The notes under the pieces are model-generated. The model had not been told where the DNA came from and searched no databases. It worked only from the letters and a program-made list of their open reading frames with translations. Shown here in pieces: positions 46,761 to 57,054 of a stretch of 64,000 nt of DNA. Made by a program: the position numbers and the translations under genes. The first letter of the stretch is position 1; every line of letters starts with the position of its first letter. This DNA comes from DATBAT01 sp036271375. GTDB lineage: Bacteria; Acidobacteriota; Terriglobia; Terriglobales; Acidobacteriaceae. The stretch is from assembly GCA_036271375.1 (NCBI GenBank), contig DATBAT010000258.1:27122-91121 (forward strand), in the 5' to 3' direction.

Positions 46761-48347
46761 TTACTCGGGGTATAGGTCCCTGAGGCCAATGGCGGACTGG
46801 CTGCGCTTTTGCACGACAACCGGCACCATGGAATATTCCCGATCGATGATTGTCCCTTCGATCTTCTTCAAGCCTGGAGCGGCGGTCGCACCCAAAGTAG
46901 CCAACACGGGGTAACGCGAGGCTGAGTCGAGCTCACGTGGAGTAGCAACCGTGTTCCTGCCAACTTCTGCCAGGTAGGTGGCACAACAGGCAAAGCTCAG
47001 GGCGGTGATGATGCCAAGCAAAAAGTTGACCAAGAGCTTGGGCCGGCTAGGGAGATAGGACGTCGTGGGATTCTGAGCCACGACAACGTTCATCAGGCCA
47101 CGATCGTCCATCGCGTCGGAAATCAGCGATTGGTCGCGTTTTTCCGCGTACAGATCGTAGTTTTCCTTTCGCTCCTTGACCTTGGCCTCGAGATTGTTGA
47201 ACTGAACGTCAAGATCCTGCAGTTTGCCTAACTCCGTCTTCAATCCATCGATCTGCACCACGACGGCAGACTGGCGGGCGACAGCCGAGCGCCGAGCCAA
47301 GCTGGCTTGAGCGTGTTCGGTTCGTAACTGTTGCCACACTGGATCGACGTCGGTGGTGACTTGATGGGCTTTAGCCGACGCCGCCTGCTCGTACTGGGCT
47401 TTGGTGAGGGTAATCTGACGATCAATCTCGCGCACCAGCCGGTCATCCGGCTTGTAGTTGCTCAGCAGCACCGTGCGGCGGTTTTCCAGATCGGTGATGA
47501 CAGCGGTAAGCTGCTGCATAGACTGGGTATAAGGTTGAGCCGTGTCTTGGGTGGTCTGCCTGGCCGAGGTTGCCTGGATGCGCGCGTCAGTTTCTTTCAA
47601 GCGTCCGTCAGCTTCGCCGATGCTTGCCCCCGATGCCAATAGATCATCTCCCGCCTTATTGATCTTGATTTCGAGGTCCGCCTCGCGTTGCTGGAGCGAG
47701 GACAACTGGTGCTCCTGTTGAAAACTGACCAGCGTGCGGGTAGCTTCATCCCATTCTTTCCGGTATCTCTCCGCCTCTGAGGTGAAAAAGGCAGAAGACC
47801 CGACGGGACGCTGCATGCGGCGATGCTGTCCCAGGTAAGCGCTCGCCAAGCGATGAAGCGAGTCTGAGGCCTGCTCAGGACTATCCGCACGTAAGCCAAC
47901 GCTAATGACATTGGTCTTGCGGATAGGTTCAACTTCAAGCTTTTTGTCGAAAGCTGCGAGCAAAGCCTGATGGTGCGCAATAGCATCCGAGCTACGATCG
48001 ACAAGATTGGCCCAGGATGGGTCGGCGACCGGGTCAAGCACGTCATGACTGCGCAATATCTCGATCTCTGAGTTGACCTGGGACTCGGTCACGTCAGTCA
48101 CCACATTGAGTGGATTAGTTCGCTCGGGAGTGATAACCACATTGCCGCGAGCGTTTTGCACCAGAAACTTCATCTCTGACGTGTACTGTTTCTTCATCAG
48201 TGCCGAGGCTAGTAATGCGAGCAAGGTGATTCCGAAACAACACCCAAAAAACAGTCTCTTATGGCGATAAAAGGCCTCCGTCGCAATCCGCAAAGAGAAT
48301 GCTGGCAACGCGGGAACTTGGGATTGAGGGATTAGTACGGTTGGCAC
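46761..48347 (-). CDS. Polysaccharide co-polymerase (GumC/Wzz family)
   Basis: The 528-residue product controls chain length and export. It starts at GTG 48347 behind AAAGGG. The N-terminal membrane helix (RLFFGCCFGITLLALLASAL) is followed by the Wzz domain, a long periplasmic coiled coil (LSSLQQREADLEIKINKAGD, KVKERKENYDLYAEKRDQSL) and a second membrane helix (PKLLVNFLLGIITALSFACC). The typical proline motif is PSRPKLLVN. The cytoplasmic kinase part is not fused but encoded by the next gene. It is the first gene of the operon. Confidence 0.92.
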   Translation of the reverse strand: MPTVLIPQSQVPALPAFSLRIATEAFYRHKRLFFGCCFGITLLALLASALMKKQYTSEMKFLVQNARGNVVITPERTNPLNVVTDVTESQVNSEIEILRSHDVLDPVADPSWANLVDRSSDAIAHHQALLAAFDKKLEVEPIRKTNVISVGLRADSPEQASDSLHRLASAYLGQHRRMQRPVGSSAFFTSEAERYRKEWDEATRTLVSFQQEHQLSSLQQREADLEIKINKAGDDLLASGASIGEADGRLKETDARIQATSARQTTQDTAQPYTQSMQQLTAVITDLENRRTVLLSNYKPDDRLVREIDRQITLTKAQYEQAASAKAHQVTTDVDPVWQQLRTEHAQASLARRSAVARQSAVVVQIDGLKTELGKLQDLDVQFNNLEAKVKERKENYDLYAEKRDQSLISDAMDDRGLMNVVVAQNPTTSYLPSRPKLLVNFLLGIITALSFACCATYLAEVGRNTVATPRELDSASRYPVLATLGATAAPGLKKIEGTIIDREYSMVPVVVQKRSQSAIGLRDLYPE

Positions 48348-48937
48348 TTATCTAACCCTTTCTACAGCTGATGCCGCGGAGTGGTAGTGGGCACCACTCC
48401 AAGTGGGAATGGAACCATTAGGTTGCGGCCAGATAAGGTGCTGGGAACCACATCCCCAGAAGAATCAATGACCACACCCTATCAGTCCACTATGTGCAAA
48501 AACAAACGAATTTTTTCTATCGTCGTGATAAAGCCTAGGCTAGGAAACAGTTCGCTATGGTGCTGAGACACTACCCTGGGTTGTCCCGAATCGTTACATC
48601 TTGCCGTATGGGGGGAGTATTGCCAACTGAATTTTTCTATCACTGCCAATTCTATTTAGCCCACCGCTGATCTCATTTGAATTCTCCTGGAACCGCCTTT
48701 GATTTTGGGATCTTGGACATGTTAAACATTTTCCCCAAAATTGAGATTATTACTTGTCCCAAAAACGATCAGAAAGGTCTGGTTTGTTTTACAAACATCG
48801 CCCCTGTTACGAGCCGCCGAGGGGATCTAATTCCCGCCCTGAAGGTATGAGAGTCTGTTGGAAAAGCCACTGTCTGTGCCCTGAAGAAGTCTAGTCAGAA
48901 GCAGAGACGCGAGTAGACGATCGGCTCCGTGGCGTTG
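48348..48937. other. Upstream region of the exopolysaccharide operon
   Basis: About 590 bases without a supported gene, and A+T-richer than the surroundings. It must carry the operon promoter on the minus strand, but I cannot place a convincing -35/-10 or sigma-54 element. A 6-bp stem GTTTGT-TTT-ACAAAC is at 48782-48796. The sequence GAGAGTCTGTTGGAAAAGCC near 48849 resembles the terminal inverted repeats of IS5-type elements and may be the left end of the decayed insertion sequence that follows. Confidence 0.4.
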
Positions 48938-49672
48938 GAAGATCAGATTCCAGCCGATCATCCGCTGCGTGGAGTAGGGAAGCTGTTGGACGCGGTATTG
49001 GCCGGGATGTCGAAGGACTTCGATGGACTTCATGCGAAGGTAGGGGGGCCCTCATTTGCGCGGAGCGGCTGTTGATGAGCAGCTCAAACTACGACCTGCT
49101 TTTCCACTGGTTCGTGGGAATGGAGATCGACGGGGAAGTGTAGAACCACGCAGTGTTCAGCACGGGTCGCGAGCGGTTGCTGAATCAAGATTTGGCCCAG
49201 AAATTCTCCGGCCGGGTGAAAGAGCAGGCGACGGGGCAGATTTCGGACAAGCACTTCTCGGTGGATGGCACACTGATCGAGGCTTGGGTGCGGCAAAGAG
49301 GCCTCGCCGGAACGGAGATGACGAGACCATGGGTGGAGGAGATTCCCACGGCGAACCGAGCCGTAAACCGCGCGCACGGATCCCGAACGAGCCGGAAAGC
49401 ACGACTCTATAAGAAGTCGTCTGGACAAAAGACCAAGCTGACTACCTGGGGCATACCTTGGTGGAGAAGCGGAACCGTTTAATCGCAACAGCGATGACGA
49501 CGCAGGCGGATGGCCGGACAGAGCGCGATGCGACCCTATCAATGTTGCAGGAATTACGCAGGGGTGAAGCGGCCGGATCACGACGGGAACGAACAAAGCC
49601 TATGACACTCGAGACTTCACCAGCAGGGGATTGCATGAAAAAAGCGTAACTCGGGACATCTCTTTTTTCCTT
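48938..49672 (+). pseudogene. Decayed IS5-family transposase
   Basis: Three frames on the plus strand together spell an IS5-type transposase. The first piece is GSVALEDQIPADHPLRGVGK, then LLDAVLAGMSKDFDGLHAKV, ending in stops near 49075. The second is YDLLFHWFVGMEIDGEV, a stop, then ISDKHFSVDGTLIEAWVRQR. The third pieces are ARLYKKSSGQKTKL, LGHTLVEKRNRLI, TQADGRTERDAT and TTGTNKAYDTRDFTSRGLHE. Known relatives have the same order (YNLLFRWFVG, HFSVDGTLIEAW, AKLCYMGH, DKAYDTRDF). Several frameshifts, internal stops and a deletion between the first and second pieces show it is inactive. Confidence 0.85.
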
Positions 49673-50440
49673 TGCCCAAATGAAAACGTTGGAATGTTAA
49701 GGCAAATACCGATGAGCTTTTCTGCGTTCCATCGACTTACGATGCCTGCCTTCCTGTATGAGTTGAGCGAAGAGTCAAGCGAAATTAACTCGTGCTATAC
49801 AAGTGGAAGAAGTTGCCTATAGCTTACAAATGGCTGGCGAGGAAACACGTTTCGGGGAGCGCTCTGTCATGACTGCGTAGATTCACCGAACACAGCAAGC
49901 TACAGTTACCCAGTTTTAGATGTATTGGCTTGGATGAAAATAATGGTAGGAGAATAATGCTCTCTGAAGGGCTTACAGCCCCAACCAGCAGGCGTTTCGG
50001 GGCGACATCTATCAATACGATTGCTGCACACTGTTTCGCGTAGAGGATGATACTTCCGCGACAGGGGTAACATTTGTAACGGTGTCATTTACTTACTGTT
50101 GTTTCGTACTTTAATGCAAATTGTATTGTCAATTGCCCTGAAGTTGGGAAGTATACTCATGCTCCTCAGCCGCAAACGCGTGACGACGGTGTACTGGCCT
50201 TGTCAAGGTGCGACACACCAGAAGTATCCCCGTTCTTCCGGCACGCATGACTCAAAGATAGCCAAGTTGATCCCGTGGAACTGTGGTTCGGGGGCCGGTT
50301 CGCAGGTATAAGGAGAGCAGCCAAAGGCTCGCCAGTCTGAACACGCAATTAATAGGACTCGCATTGGAGAGAAAAGAACCAACGCACCGATAACGACCCT
50401 AAAAACGTGGGTGCCCGCGCTTAATCCCTAGTTTTTTCTG
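49673..50440. other. Region without a supported gene
   Basis: About 770 bases between the decayed transposase and the end of the glycoside hydrolase family 2 gene, with lower G+C than average. Only short frames are present, with no domains or ribosome sites. It may be the remaining part of an ancient mobile insertion. Confidence 0.4.
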
Positions 50441-52855
50441 TTACTTCTTCGTTGCCTTCTGTTCGCCGGTTACGGCGAACAAAAGAAGAGCCGTATCTCC
50501 TGCCGCATAGCCCGAGCCCGTTACATTTGGCCGGCTGACTAATGGCCGGGTTTCGGGGAGCGGATCCATCTCGATCCGCAAGCGCGCGATGGGCTTGTGT
50601 TTCACCGCGACGGAATACAAAAGGGTTCGGTACTCCTCGTGGACCGGATTTCTGGTGAACCGGATAACCTGCGGAGCGAGAACGGCAACCGGATTGGTGC
50701 GGGTTGCTACTGCCAGGACATTGCTGCGCGCCAGTTCCAGACCCCATCGGAGCGGGATGAGCTGTTGTTCCCCATCTTTATAGATGACCACATACTTTCC
50801 TGCGGGCCCGCCGACTTCTCCGCGCGTCGGATAGCCGTCAGGTAGAGTGCTGTTCCCGAGGAAATGCAGCCGGTCACAGCTCAGGTTGTCCAAGGGGATT
50901 TCCACGCTCTTGCCATTCAGGACGACGGCGGGCCTGGTGTGGCTTTCGATTTGCGCGGTAGTGAATGGAATGGGACCGACTTGCGCTAGCGCAGCGTCCC
51001 ACGTCCAGAAGGTTTCTCCGGAATCCTGCCAGTAGTGCTCTGACATCTGATTGGAGATCCAGTAATCGCTCATGGACTTTTCGAACTGCCTCCAATCACC
51101 GCTTTGGCTATCGGCGCTCTGATTAGCGACGATGGACTGAATAGCTATTGGCGAGAAAATGCTGTCCGGATCGGCATCCAATTTGCCGGTCGGCAGAAAT
51201 TCGGGATCGCGTGACGGCGCGGGGACAGCTTCGCCGGGAGAGTAGCGATACAGTTCCGCGAGCCGGGAGAACACCTCGTGTTTAACCTTGCGGTCTTGTG
51301 TGACCACACCTTCCACCAGTATGCCGTTTTCCATGGAAAGATCTTCGCGTCCGAACTCCGCCATGTCAGCCCACTCCCAGAACCAATGGCCGGCGAGCTT
51401 GCCTTCTTGCACAAGCTTTCCCAGAGCTTGCACTTCTCTATCCATCATTAAAGGCAGGCGGCCAACCGGTCCGGCCCACTCAGAAAAGATCAACGGCTTG
51501 GTGCTGTAGACGGCGGCCACTTTTACAAAGTCCTGCGGATCGAAGGTGTAGGGATGCGCGGTGTAGAAATCAAACCCGGCATCATCGAACATCTGCTTTA
51601 GCGTTTCTGGTTTGTCATCAGGTGAGATGGCGCCGGGCATCGAAACGAATAATCCCGGCGCCAGCTTCTGAACGCGGTCTCGCGCGCTACGCATCAGGTC
51701 AACGGAAGGCGTGCTTTCGTTGGCAACCAGGATGGCAAACAAAGCAGGGTTGTTCCAGTCGCGCTTCACCTCACGCTCCAGATTCCCGATTCCGGTGTCG
51801 AGCAGGCTGGAAGGCGCTTTGCGAAAATCAATCCAAGAGATTCCCGATTCCTCGCTGACGAAGAGCCCAGTTCGGGCGGCGGCGGCCAAGACCCGCGGAT
51901 CGTGCGGATAGTGCACCAGCCTCACTGAGTTCGCCCCCATCGACTTGATCATCCGCATGTCCTGGTCGATTTGGTCCGAGGTAAGGGTGAAGCCCTGGCC
52001 CTCCCACATGTGATGGCGGGCGACTCCCTTAAACACGAATGGACTGCCGTTAAGCAGGAATTGATTACCGCGAATAGTCAGGCTACGAAATCCGGTGTCG
52101 AATGAAAAAGTGTTCGTATTCCCCGAATTGGAGAGGTTGGTCGAAACCGAATAGAGAGTCGGAACAGACGGCGACCACAGATGAACATCGTCGAGCTTGA
52201 ATTTTAGAGAAACCACCGACTCGCCGGCAGATGCGTTCACGGATTGCTCGGCCTGGCCAACCCGCGTTTCTCCGAGCTTCAGTTCAGCATGGATAGTCGA
52301 CTGCGCCATAACTGTCGATCGCAGGAAGACGTCGAGCTGGCAATCCACGGATTTAAAGTCAGGCGATAGCTGGTAACTCAGCCGCGCGTTTTCGATGTAA
52401 GGGTCGGAACGTACTTCGGCGTACGCGTCGTAGATGATTCCGCCATATGCCTCCCACGCAGCGGTTGGCCCCAACCCACTGGGCACCTGCCAGTCGGTTA
52501 GCTCCACTTCGATTTTGTTCTCTCCTGCTTTGACGAATGACGTTACGTCAAACTCGTAGCGAGCGTAAGGGCCCAGAGCGCCGGCTTCGCGCCCGTTTAC
52601 GACAAGATTCCCGGCGCCACCGACTCCCTCAAATCGAATGAACAGACGCTGGTGGGAGTTCAGGGCAGGAAAGTTGACCGACCTCGTCAGTCGGGCGGAA
52701 CCGATCGGACGATACGAAGAGGGAACAGGGACGCTGTCGTAAAGCATGCCGGCAATCCGTCGCTGCCAGAGTCCGCTCAATGGAATCCGTTGCTGGGCTA
52801 CAACAAACTGACTGGCAAACAACGAGGCAAAGAAGAAAAGCAACCTGCGTTTCAC
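50441..52855 (-). CDS. Secreted glycoside hydrolase family 2 (beta-galactosidase/glucuronidase-like)
   Basis: I start the gene at GTG 52855, which has AAAGGGGG directly upstream and yields a signal peptide (VKRRLLFFFASLFASQFVVA); a longer frame from 52966 would spoil it. The sugar-binding domain includes RLFIRFEGVGGAGNLVVNGR and YEFDVTSFVKAGENKIEVEL. An immunoglobulin-like domain follows, then the catalytic barrel with FVFKGVARHHMWEGQGFTLT, FAILVANEST (likely acid/base Glu) and KPLIFSEWAGPVG (likely nucleophile Glu). It ends with a C-terminal beta domain. It probably acts on plant or self polysaccharides in the periplasm or outside the cell. Confidence 0.92.
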   Translation of the reverse strand: MKRRLLFFFASLFASQFVVAQQRIPLSGLWQRRIAGMLYDSVPVPSSYRPIGSARLTRSVNFPALNSHQRLFIRFEGVGGAGNLVVNGREAGALGPYARYEFDVTSFVKAGENKIEVELTDWQVPSGLGPTAAWEAYGGIIYDAYAEVRSDPYIENARLSYQLSPDFKSVDCQLDVFLRSTVMAQSTIHAELKLGETRVGQAEQSVNASAGESVVSLKFKLDDVHLWSPSVPTLYSVSTNLSNSGNTNTFSFDTGFRSLTIRGNQFLLNGSPFVFKGVARHHMWEGQGFTLTSDQIDQDMRMIKSMGANSVRLVHYPHDPRVLAAAARTGLFVSEESGISWIDFRKAPSSLLDTGIGNLEREVKRDWNNPALFAILVANESTPSVDLMRSARDRVQKLAPGLFVSMPGAISPDDKPETLKQMFDDAGFDFYTAHPYTFDPQDFVKVAAVYSTKPLIFSEWAGPVGRLPLMMDREVQALGKLVQEGKLAGHWFWEWADMAEFGREDLSMENGILVEGVVTQDRKVKHEVFSRLAELYRYSPGEAVPAPSRDPEFLPTGKLDADPDSIFSPIAIQSIVANQSADSQSGDWRQFEKSMSDYWISNQMSEHYWQDSGETFWTWDAALAQVGPIPFTTAQIESHTRPAVVLNGKSVEIPLDNLSCDRLHFLGNSTLPDGYPTRGEVGGPAGKYVVIYKDGEQQLIPLRWGLELARSNVLAVATRTNPVAVLAPQVIRFTRNPVHEEYRTLLYSVAVKHKPIARLRIEMDPLPETRPLVSRPNVTGSGYAAGDTALLLFAVTGEQKATKK

Positions 52856-53201
52856 GATTCCCCCTTTGGTTTCGAACGCGGGCACGCAGCGTCGTCGATG
52901 GCCTCTAAGGTAACACCGGTTTCGGAACTCGTACCGAAAAACACATCTAAGAACTTCCGTTTGCATTCAGCAAGGTTTTCCAACTGTTCGACAGAAGTCC
53001 ACGAAATCCGTCTTTCAGCGCCGCCGCGAGATCGGTATCCGCATGGCAATTGGCTCGACACGCGCTGGCATCGTGCGCATTGTGACTCTCGATTCCTTCC
53101 TGCTGATCGTGCTAGGAGGCTGCGCGGGCGTCGGGAGTGAACGGCTCCGCCATAGTCTGATCATTTTGATTTGACACCCAGGGGTGGTTTTGGAGAGGAA
53201 A
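52856..53201. other. Intergenic region upstream of the GH2 gene
   Basis: About 345 bases on the minus strand side, containing the leader of the GH2 gene. No ORF with a credible start and no clear promoter element are seen. Confidence 0.35.
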
Positions 53202-55916
53202 TTACCGAACAGCCACTGTTTTGTTTGCGATCAATGCAAACCCTTTGTTATGCGCAACCGTTCTTAGCGCAGCCAGTTGGGTTCCCGCGGCATCAGCGTG
53301 GCCGGTTATTTTTTCGAGCTCACTCTGCGTGAGCATAATTTCAAGTTTCAGTTCCAAGAATCCAAATCTGTTTGATTCTTTCAATATCTGCTCCAGCGAA
53401 TGCCGCAACAGTTCAGGCTGGTTCGAGCTCAACTGAGAACGGGCCGACTCCAACCGATATCGTATGCTTAGCAGACGATTTTGGGTTTTCTCTGCCAATC
53501 GCTGGCTTGTCGCCAATTCTGCTTGTGACGCAGGCTGTTTGGATTGCGCCCGTAATGCCTCGCTGAGTAAAACGCTGGCTGCCAGCTCGTCATCCACCTG
53601 CTGCTGTTGGTGGAACTTGTCCTTGCATTGGCGGATCTCGTCCTCCACCTCTGCGGCGTGTCCTTCTTCGATGGAAAGGTTCGAAAGAGCCAGCCGAGTT
53701 TCTGCAATTGTCTGGTTTTCACCAACTCGCTTACGTATCTCCAGCGTCTCGTTATAAAACTTGCGGGCCGCTTTCAGGTCTGCCTGCTCCGTCAACACAT
53801 CGCCCAAACCAGCCAGGGCGTAGGCGGACACACTCTTATCGTCGAACTCAGATGCAACCGCTACAGCTTTCTTGTACTCGCCCAGAGCTGCCTGCAAATC
53901 ACCTTTTTCTCTGAAATTTTCGCCGAGGTCTACCAAGACGCGGGCCACTCCATCTTTATCGTCCATCACCCGATAGCCAGACATGGCTTGCGTTAATAAT
54001 TTTTCCGCTTCACCCAAATCACCTTGCAGCATAAGAGTGTCCCCAAGATTGTTCGCGGCCGCGGCCAGCCCCTCGGGATCTCCTACCTGGCGAAATCCTG
54101 TAACGGCCTCGCGCCACATGGATTCGGCTTTGGCCAGATTGCCTTGCTGGTAGTAGAGGCCAGCGAAGTCATTCAGGGTTCGAGCTGCATTATTTTTGTC
54201 TCCCGCAGCGATGTAGCCGCTCCGCGCCTTTTCACACTCAAGAATGGAGCGGTCGATGGATGCGCCGTAAGTAGAACCTTGCTGGCATAAAAACCCGTAA
54301 CCGCGAGCTTCGATTAAGGGCGAACCTTGTGCACTCGCCTTGCTAATCGCTCGCTCGGCTGCTGCTCGTGCCTTTTGTAAATCCTGATTAACCCAAGCCG
54401 AAGCTTCTATCAAATCGATACGGGGATCTTCTCCCAGCGGAGAGGGTAGATTTTTCAACATGGCCAACGTGCGCAAAGAGTCAGTTGATTTCACGCTCAA
54501 CTGCACGCTTGCCAGCCGCAACCCATAGTCAAGGCTGTCGGGAAACATGCTGAAAAGCTTGCGGTATATTTCTGCCGCTCTAGCATTTTCATTGATGCTC
54601 TGGTAATACCGGCCCTGGATAATCAGCGCATCTTCTTGTGGAAGTTGCTGCGATAAATCCAGAGCACGCTTAGCCTCTTTACGGGCATTGGCATCGTAAC
54701 CGAGAAGCGCCCATGCATGAGACAGATCGGAATGTGCCAGCGGATAATTTGGATCCGCAGCCACTGCCTTAAGCAACAGGTCGCGAGCGGCGAGCAGATC
54801 GAACGACCAAAGCTTGTCGCGACCCTGAGTAAAAAGACGGACCGCCAGTTGATTAGCTGGGAGAGTCACTCGCGTAGCGCCTGTCGCAGTTGCCAGGCTT
54901 AGGCTCAGTCCGAGATTTTCGCGCAAGCGGACACCAGCCTGCGAAGCCAATTCGAAAAGACTGCCTTCGTCTCCGGTGAAAGCTTCTTCTGCGATGGTTT
55001 CCCCAGTGGAGGTGTCTTGCAGGCGAACATCCAGGCGGATACGATTTTTTCCGTTGAGCGGCAATAGCGTGTAAGAACCGAGGACCACTAGGTCCGCACC
55101 TGGGTTGGTATGCAGGCGTTGCAGCGTCGGTTTGGCGAGTGTGTCTTCTTGCGTTAACGAGAGGTCATGCTTGGCCCGCGCCACATCCTCTCCGGATACG
55201 AGGCGAAGTTCGCCGCCCGCCGCCAATTCGGTACTCAGCATTTCCGAAAAGGCGGTCGAAAGCCATTCTTCCTGCGCGCGTCCAGGCAAATTGCGAAAAC
55301 CCAAAACCGCCACCGAACGCCGCAAATGCACCTCGGTGATTGGGACAGGAGTCGCGCTGACTTCCGGCGCGGAGCGACGGCGTGCTTGAAATTTGTAAAT
55401 CCCAAATCCGACCAGGGCAATCACTAGTAATAAGGATGGAATTAGCCAATACCTTCGGTTACGGCTTGGAGGGTGAACCTGGACTTCCTTTGTCGGACTG
55501 GAAGAGGGCGCGTCGGTGCTCTTTGGACCTGAACTTCCTGCAACAGCCGGGTAATTTCCACCGTCAACTGTGACTGGAGCAATGAAGCGGTAACCGCGAC
55601 GCGGGACTGTCTCTACAAATCTTGGATTTCCAGCATCATCTCCTAAGGCTTCTCGCACCTTCAAGACGGCGACGCTCAGGCTTTTATCGAATTCAACGAA
55701 AGTATTCGCCGGCCATAGGCGGTGTTGGATTTCCTCCCGCGAAACGATCTGCCCGGACCGTTCGAGTAGCAAAAGTAGCAGTTGAAAAGGCTGGTCTTGC
55801 AACCGTATGCGGCTCCCTTTGCGGGTGAGGCTGGTGGTTGCCGGATCAAGTGCGTAAAGGCCGAAGAGGTAAAGGATTTCCGGCACCGCAGGTTTTTCTG
55901 GAACAGATTCTCCCAT
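53202..55916 (-). CDS. CadC-type winged-helix transmembrane regulator with TPR sensor
   Basis: The 904-residue product starts with an OmpR/CadC-type winged-helix DNA-binding domain at about 15-112 (LFGLYALDPATTSLTRKGSR, LLERSGQIVSREEIQHRLWP, FVETVPRRGYRFIAPV). A membrane helix at about 158-176 (YWLIPSLLLVIALVGFGIYK) follows, then a TolB/FlgO-like periplasmic domain (RRSVAVLGFRNLPGRAQEEW, GADLVVLGSYTLLPLN), then about ten TPR units to the C-terminus (AARTLNDFAGLYYQQGNLAK, LGDTLMLQGDLGEAEKLLTQ). Such proteins sense envelope conditions and control nearby genes. It is divergent from the zinc-ribbon operon, a possible target. Confidence 0.92.
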   Translation of the reverse strand: MGESVPEKPAVPEILYLFGLYALDPATTSLTRKGSRIRLQDQPFQLLLLLLERSGQIVSREEIQHRLWPANTFVEFDKSLSVAVLKVREALGDDAGNPRFVETVPRRGYRFIAPVTVDGGNYPAVAGSSGPKSTDAPSSSPTKEVQVHPPSRNRRYWLIPSLLLVIALVGFGIYKFQARRRSAPEVSATPVPITEVHLRRSVAVLGFRNLPGRAQEEWLSTAFSEMLSTELAAGGELRLVSGEDVARAKHDLSLTQEDTLAKPTLQRLHTNPGADLVVLGSYTLLPLNGKNRIRLDVRLQDTSTGETIAEEAFTGDEGSLFELASQAGVRLRENLGLSLSLATATGATRVTLPANQLAVRLFTQGRDKLWSFDLLAARDLLLKAVAADPNYPLAHSDLSHAWALLGYDANARKEAKRALDLSQQLPQEDALIIQGRYYQSINENARAAEIYRKLFSMFPDSLDYGLRLASVQLSVKSTDSLRTLAMLKNLPSPLGEDPRIDLIEASAWVNQDLQKARAAAERAISKASAQGSPLIEARGYGFLCQQGSTYGASIDRSILECEKARSGYIAAGDKNNAARTLNDFAGLYYQQGNLAKAESMWREAVTGFRQVGDPEGLAAAANNLGDTLMLQGDLGEAEKLLTQAMSGYRVMDDKDGVARVLVDLGENFREKGDLQAALGEYKKAVAVASEFDDKSVSAYALAGLGDVLTEQADLKAARKFYNETLEIRKRVGENQTIAETRLALSNLSIEEGHAAEVEDEIRQCKDKFHQQQQVDDELAASVLLSEALRAQSKQPASQAELATSQRLAEKTQNRLLSIRYRLESARSQLSSNQPELLRHSLEQILKESNRFGFLELKLEIMLTQSELEKITGHADAAGTQLAALRTVAHNKGFALIANKTVAVR

Positions 55917-56148
55917 GGCAGAAGAGGGGCAAAACTGGCGAAGTCCGAGTCTAGCACGCGCCAGTCAGTCCAAAAATCAGTTAATGGATGGACGCAAATC
56001 GCTAAAAGGAAATGCTTTAGCTGTTAGCTCACGATTTGCCAACAGTTGGTTTGAATTCTGCCTGGTTTGCCCTCAGATTTGTTCCCGCATACGACGGGTA
56101 TACGCACTGACGTCGTTCACTTCAGCAGGCCCAATGGGAGATTCGATT

Positions 56149-57039
56149 ATGTCCAAATTTTGCACCAAATGCGGCGCGCTCCTGGCGGGAGTGTTCTGCA
56201 CGAAATGCGGCGCTGATATGCGCAATACGACTACTCCGCAGCCAGCGAATTCCACTCCCTCATCGCAAGCGACCGCTTCACCCGTTGCGAGTTCAGTTCC
56301 GGCCACGGCGTCTCCCAAAACGGGGATGAGCGGGCTCGCCAAGGTTGGAATCGCAGCCATCGGGTTGATCTTTGTTGGTGGCGCGCTGGCCGCGGGCGGA
56401 GTGTATTACGTCGCTCATCGGGTAAGCCAGAAGTTCCATGAAGAAACCGATGGGATTCTAAATTCCAGTTCAGATCCGAAGAGCGGCGATTCGTCCGGCT
56501 CTGGTTCGAGTTCGAATAGGGGCTCTGGCATCGACGCGTGCAAGTTGCTCAGCAAAGAAGATGTCAGCAAGGCCATCGGAGTTGAAATCGTCCGCACCGA
56601 GTCTGGAGACAACTCGTGCAGCTACATCGCCAAAGGCGATCAGGCCGACATGAGCGCCAAGCACGCCACCGCCATGATGGCCAGCCGCGGTGCTGATAAG
56701 AAAACCCAGGAGGTGATTCAGAACTTCGCCGGTGGAATGTTCAAGCAATTCCAAAGTGAAAGCCACGAAAAGCAAAACACCTCGGGCGAGGTGCCGGTGC
56801 TGAACTTTTCCGTGGATCAAAACAACGCGGAAATGCAGATGCGTCTCAACGCCAAGATGCTGGGAAGAATTGGACCAGCCGACGGCATTCCCGGCATCGG
56901 CGACCAGGCCTTCGTCTCTGCCGACAGCATGATGCTGGTTCGCAAAGGCAAGAGTTTGGTTCGGATCATGTTCATGACTTGTCCGTGCGGTACTGAAGCA
57001 GTAACACCGCTGGCAAAGAAGATTGCAGACGCGCTGTAA
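56149..57039 (+). CDS. Zinc-ribbon membrane protein
   Basis: I place the start at ATG 56149 (MSKFCTKCGALLAGVFCTKC), directly ahead of the zinc ribbon with two CxxC pairs at about residues 5-8 and 17-20; an open frame from 55915 would add a poorly coded stretch. A flexible Ser/Thr/Pro linker and a membrane helix at about 61-81 (VGIAAIGLIFVGGALAAGGV) follow. The C-terminal domain of ~190 residues includes ACKLLSKEDVSKAIGVEIVR and DNSCSYIAKG, the pattern of DUF3558-type or sortilin-like single-domain lipoproteins; a role is not known. It is the first gene of a co-directional group of five. Confidence 0.8.
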   Translation: MSKFCTKCGALLAGVFCTKCGADMRNTTTPQPANSTPSSQATASPVASSVPATASPKTGMSGLAKVGIAAIGLIFVGGALAAGGVYYVAHRVSQKFHEETDGILNSSSDPKSGDSSGSGSSSNRGSGIDACKLLSKEDVSKAIGVEIVRTESGDNSCSYIAKGDQADMSAKHATAMMASRGADKKTQEVIQNFAGGMFKQFQSESHEKQNTSGEVPVLNFSVDQNNAEMQMRLNAKMLGRIGPADGIPGIGDQAFVSADSMMLVRKGKSLVRIMFMTCPCGTEAVTPLAKKIADAL

Positions 57040-57054
57040 GCAAACGAGGACAAA

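Noticed and set aside
48348..48890. Sigma-54-type promoter for the exopolysaccharide operon
   Set aside because: I looked for TGGCAC-N5-TTGC on the minus strand and found no acceptable match.
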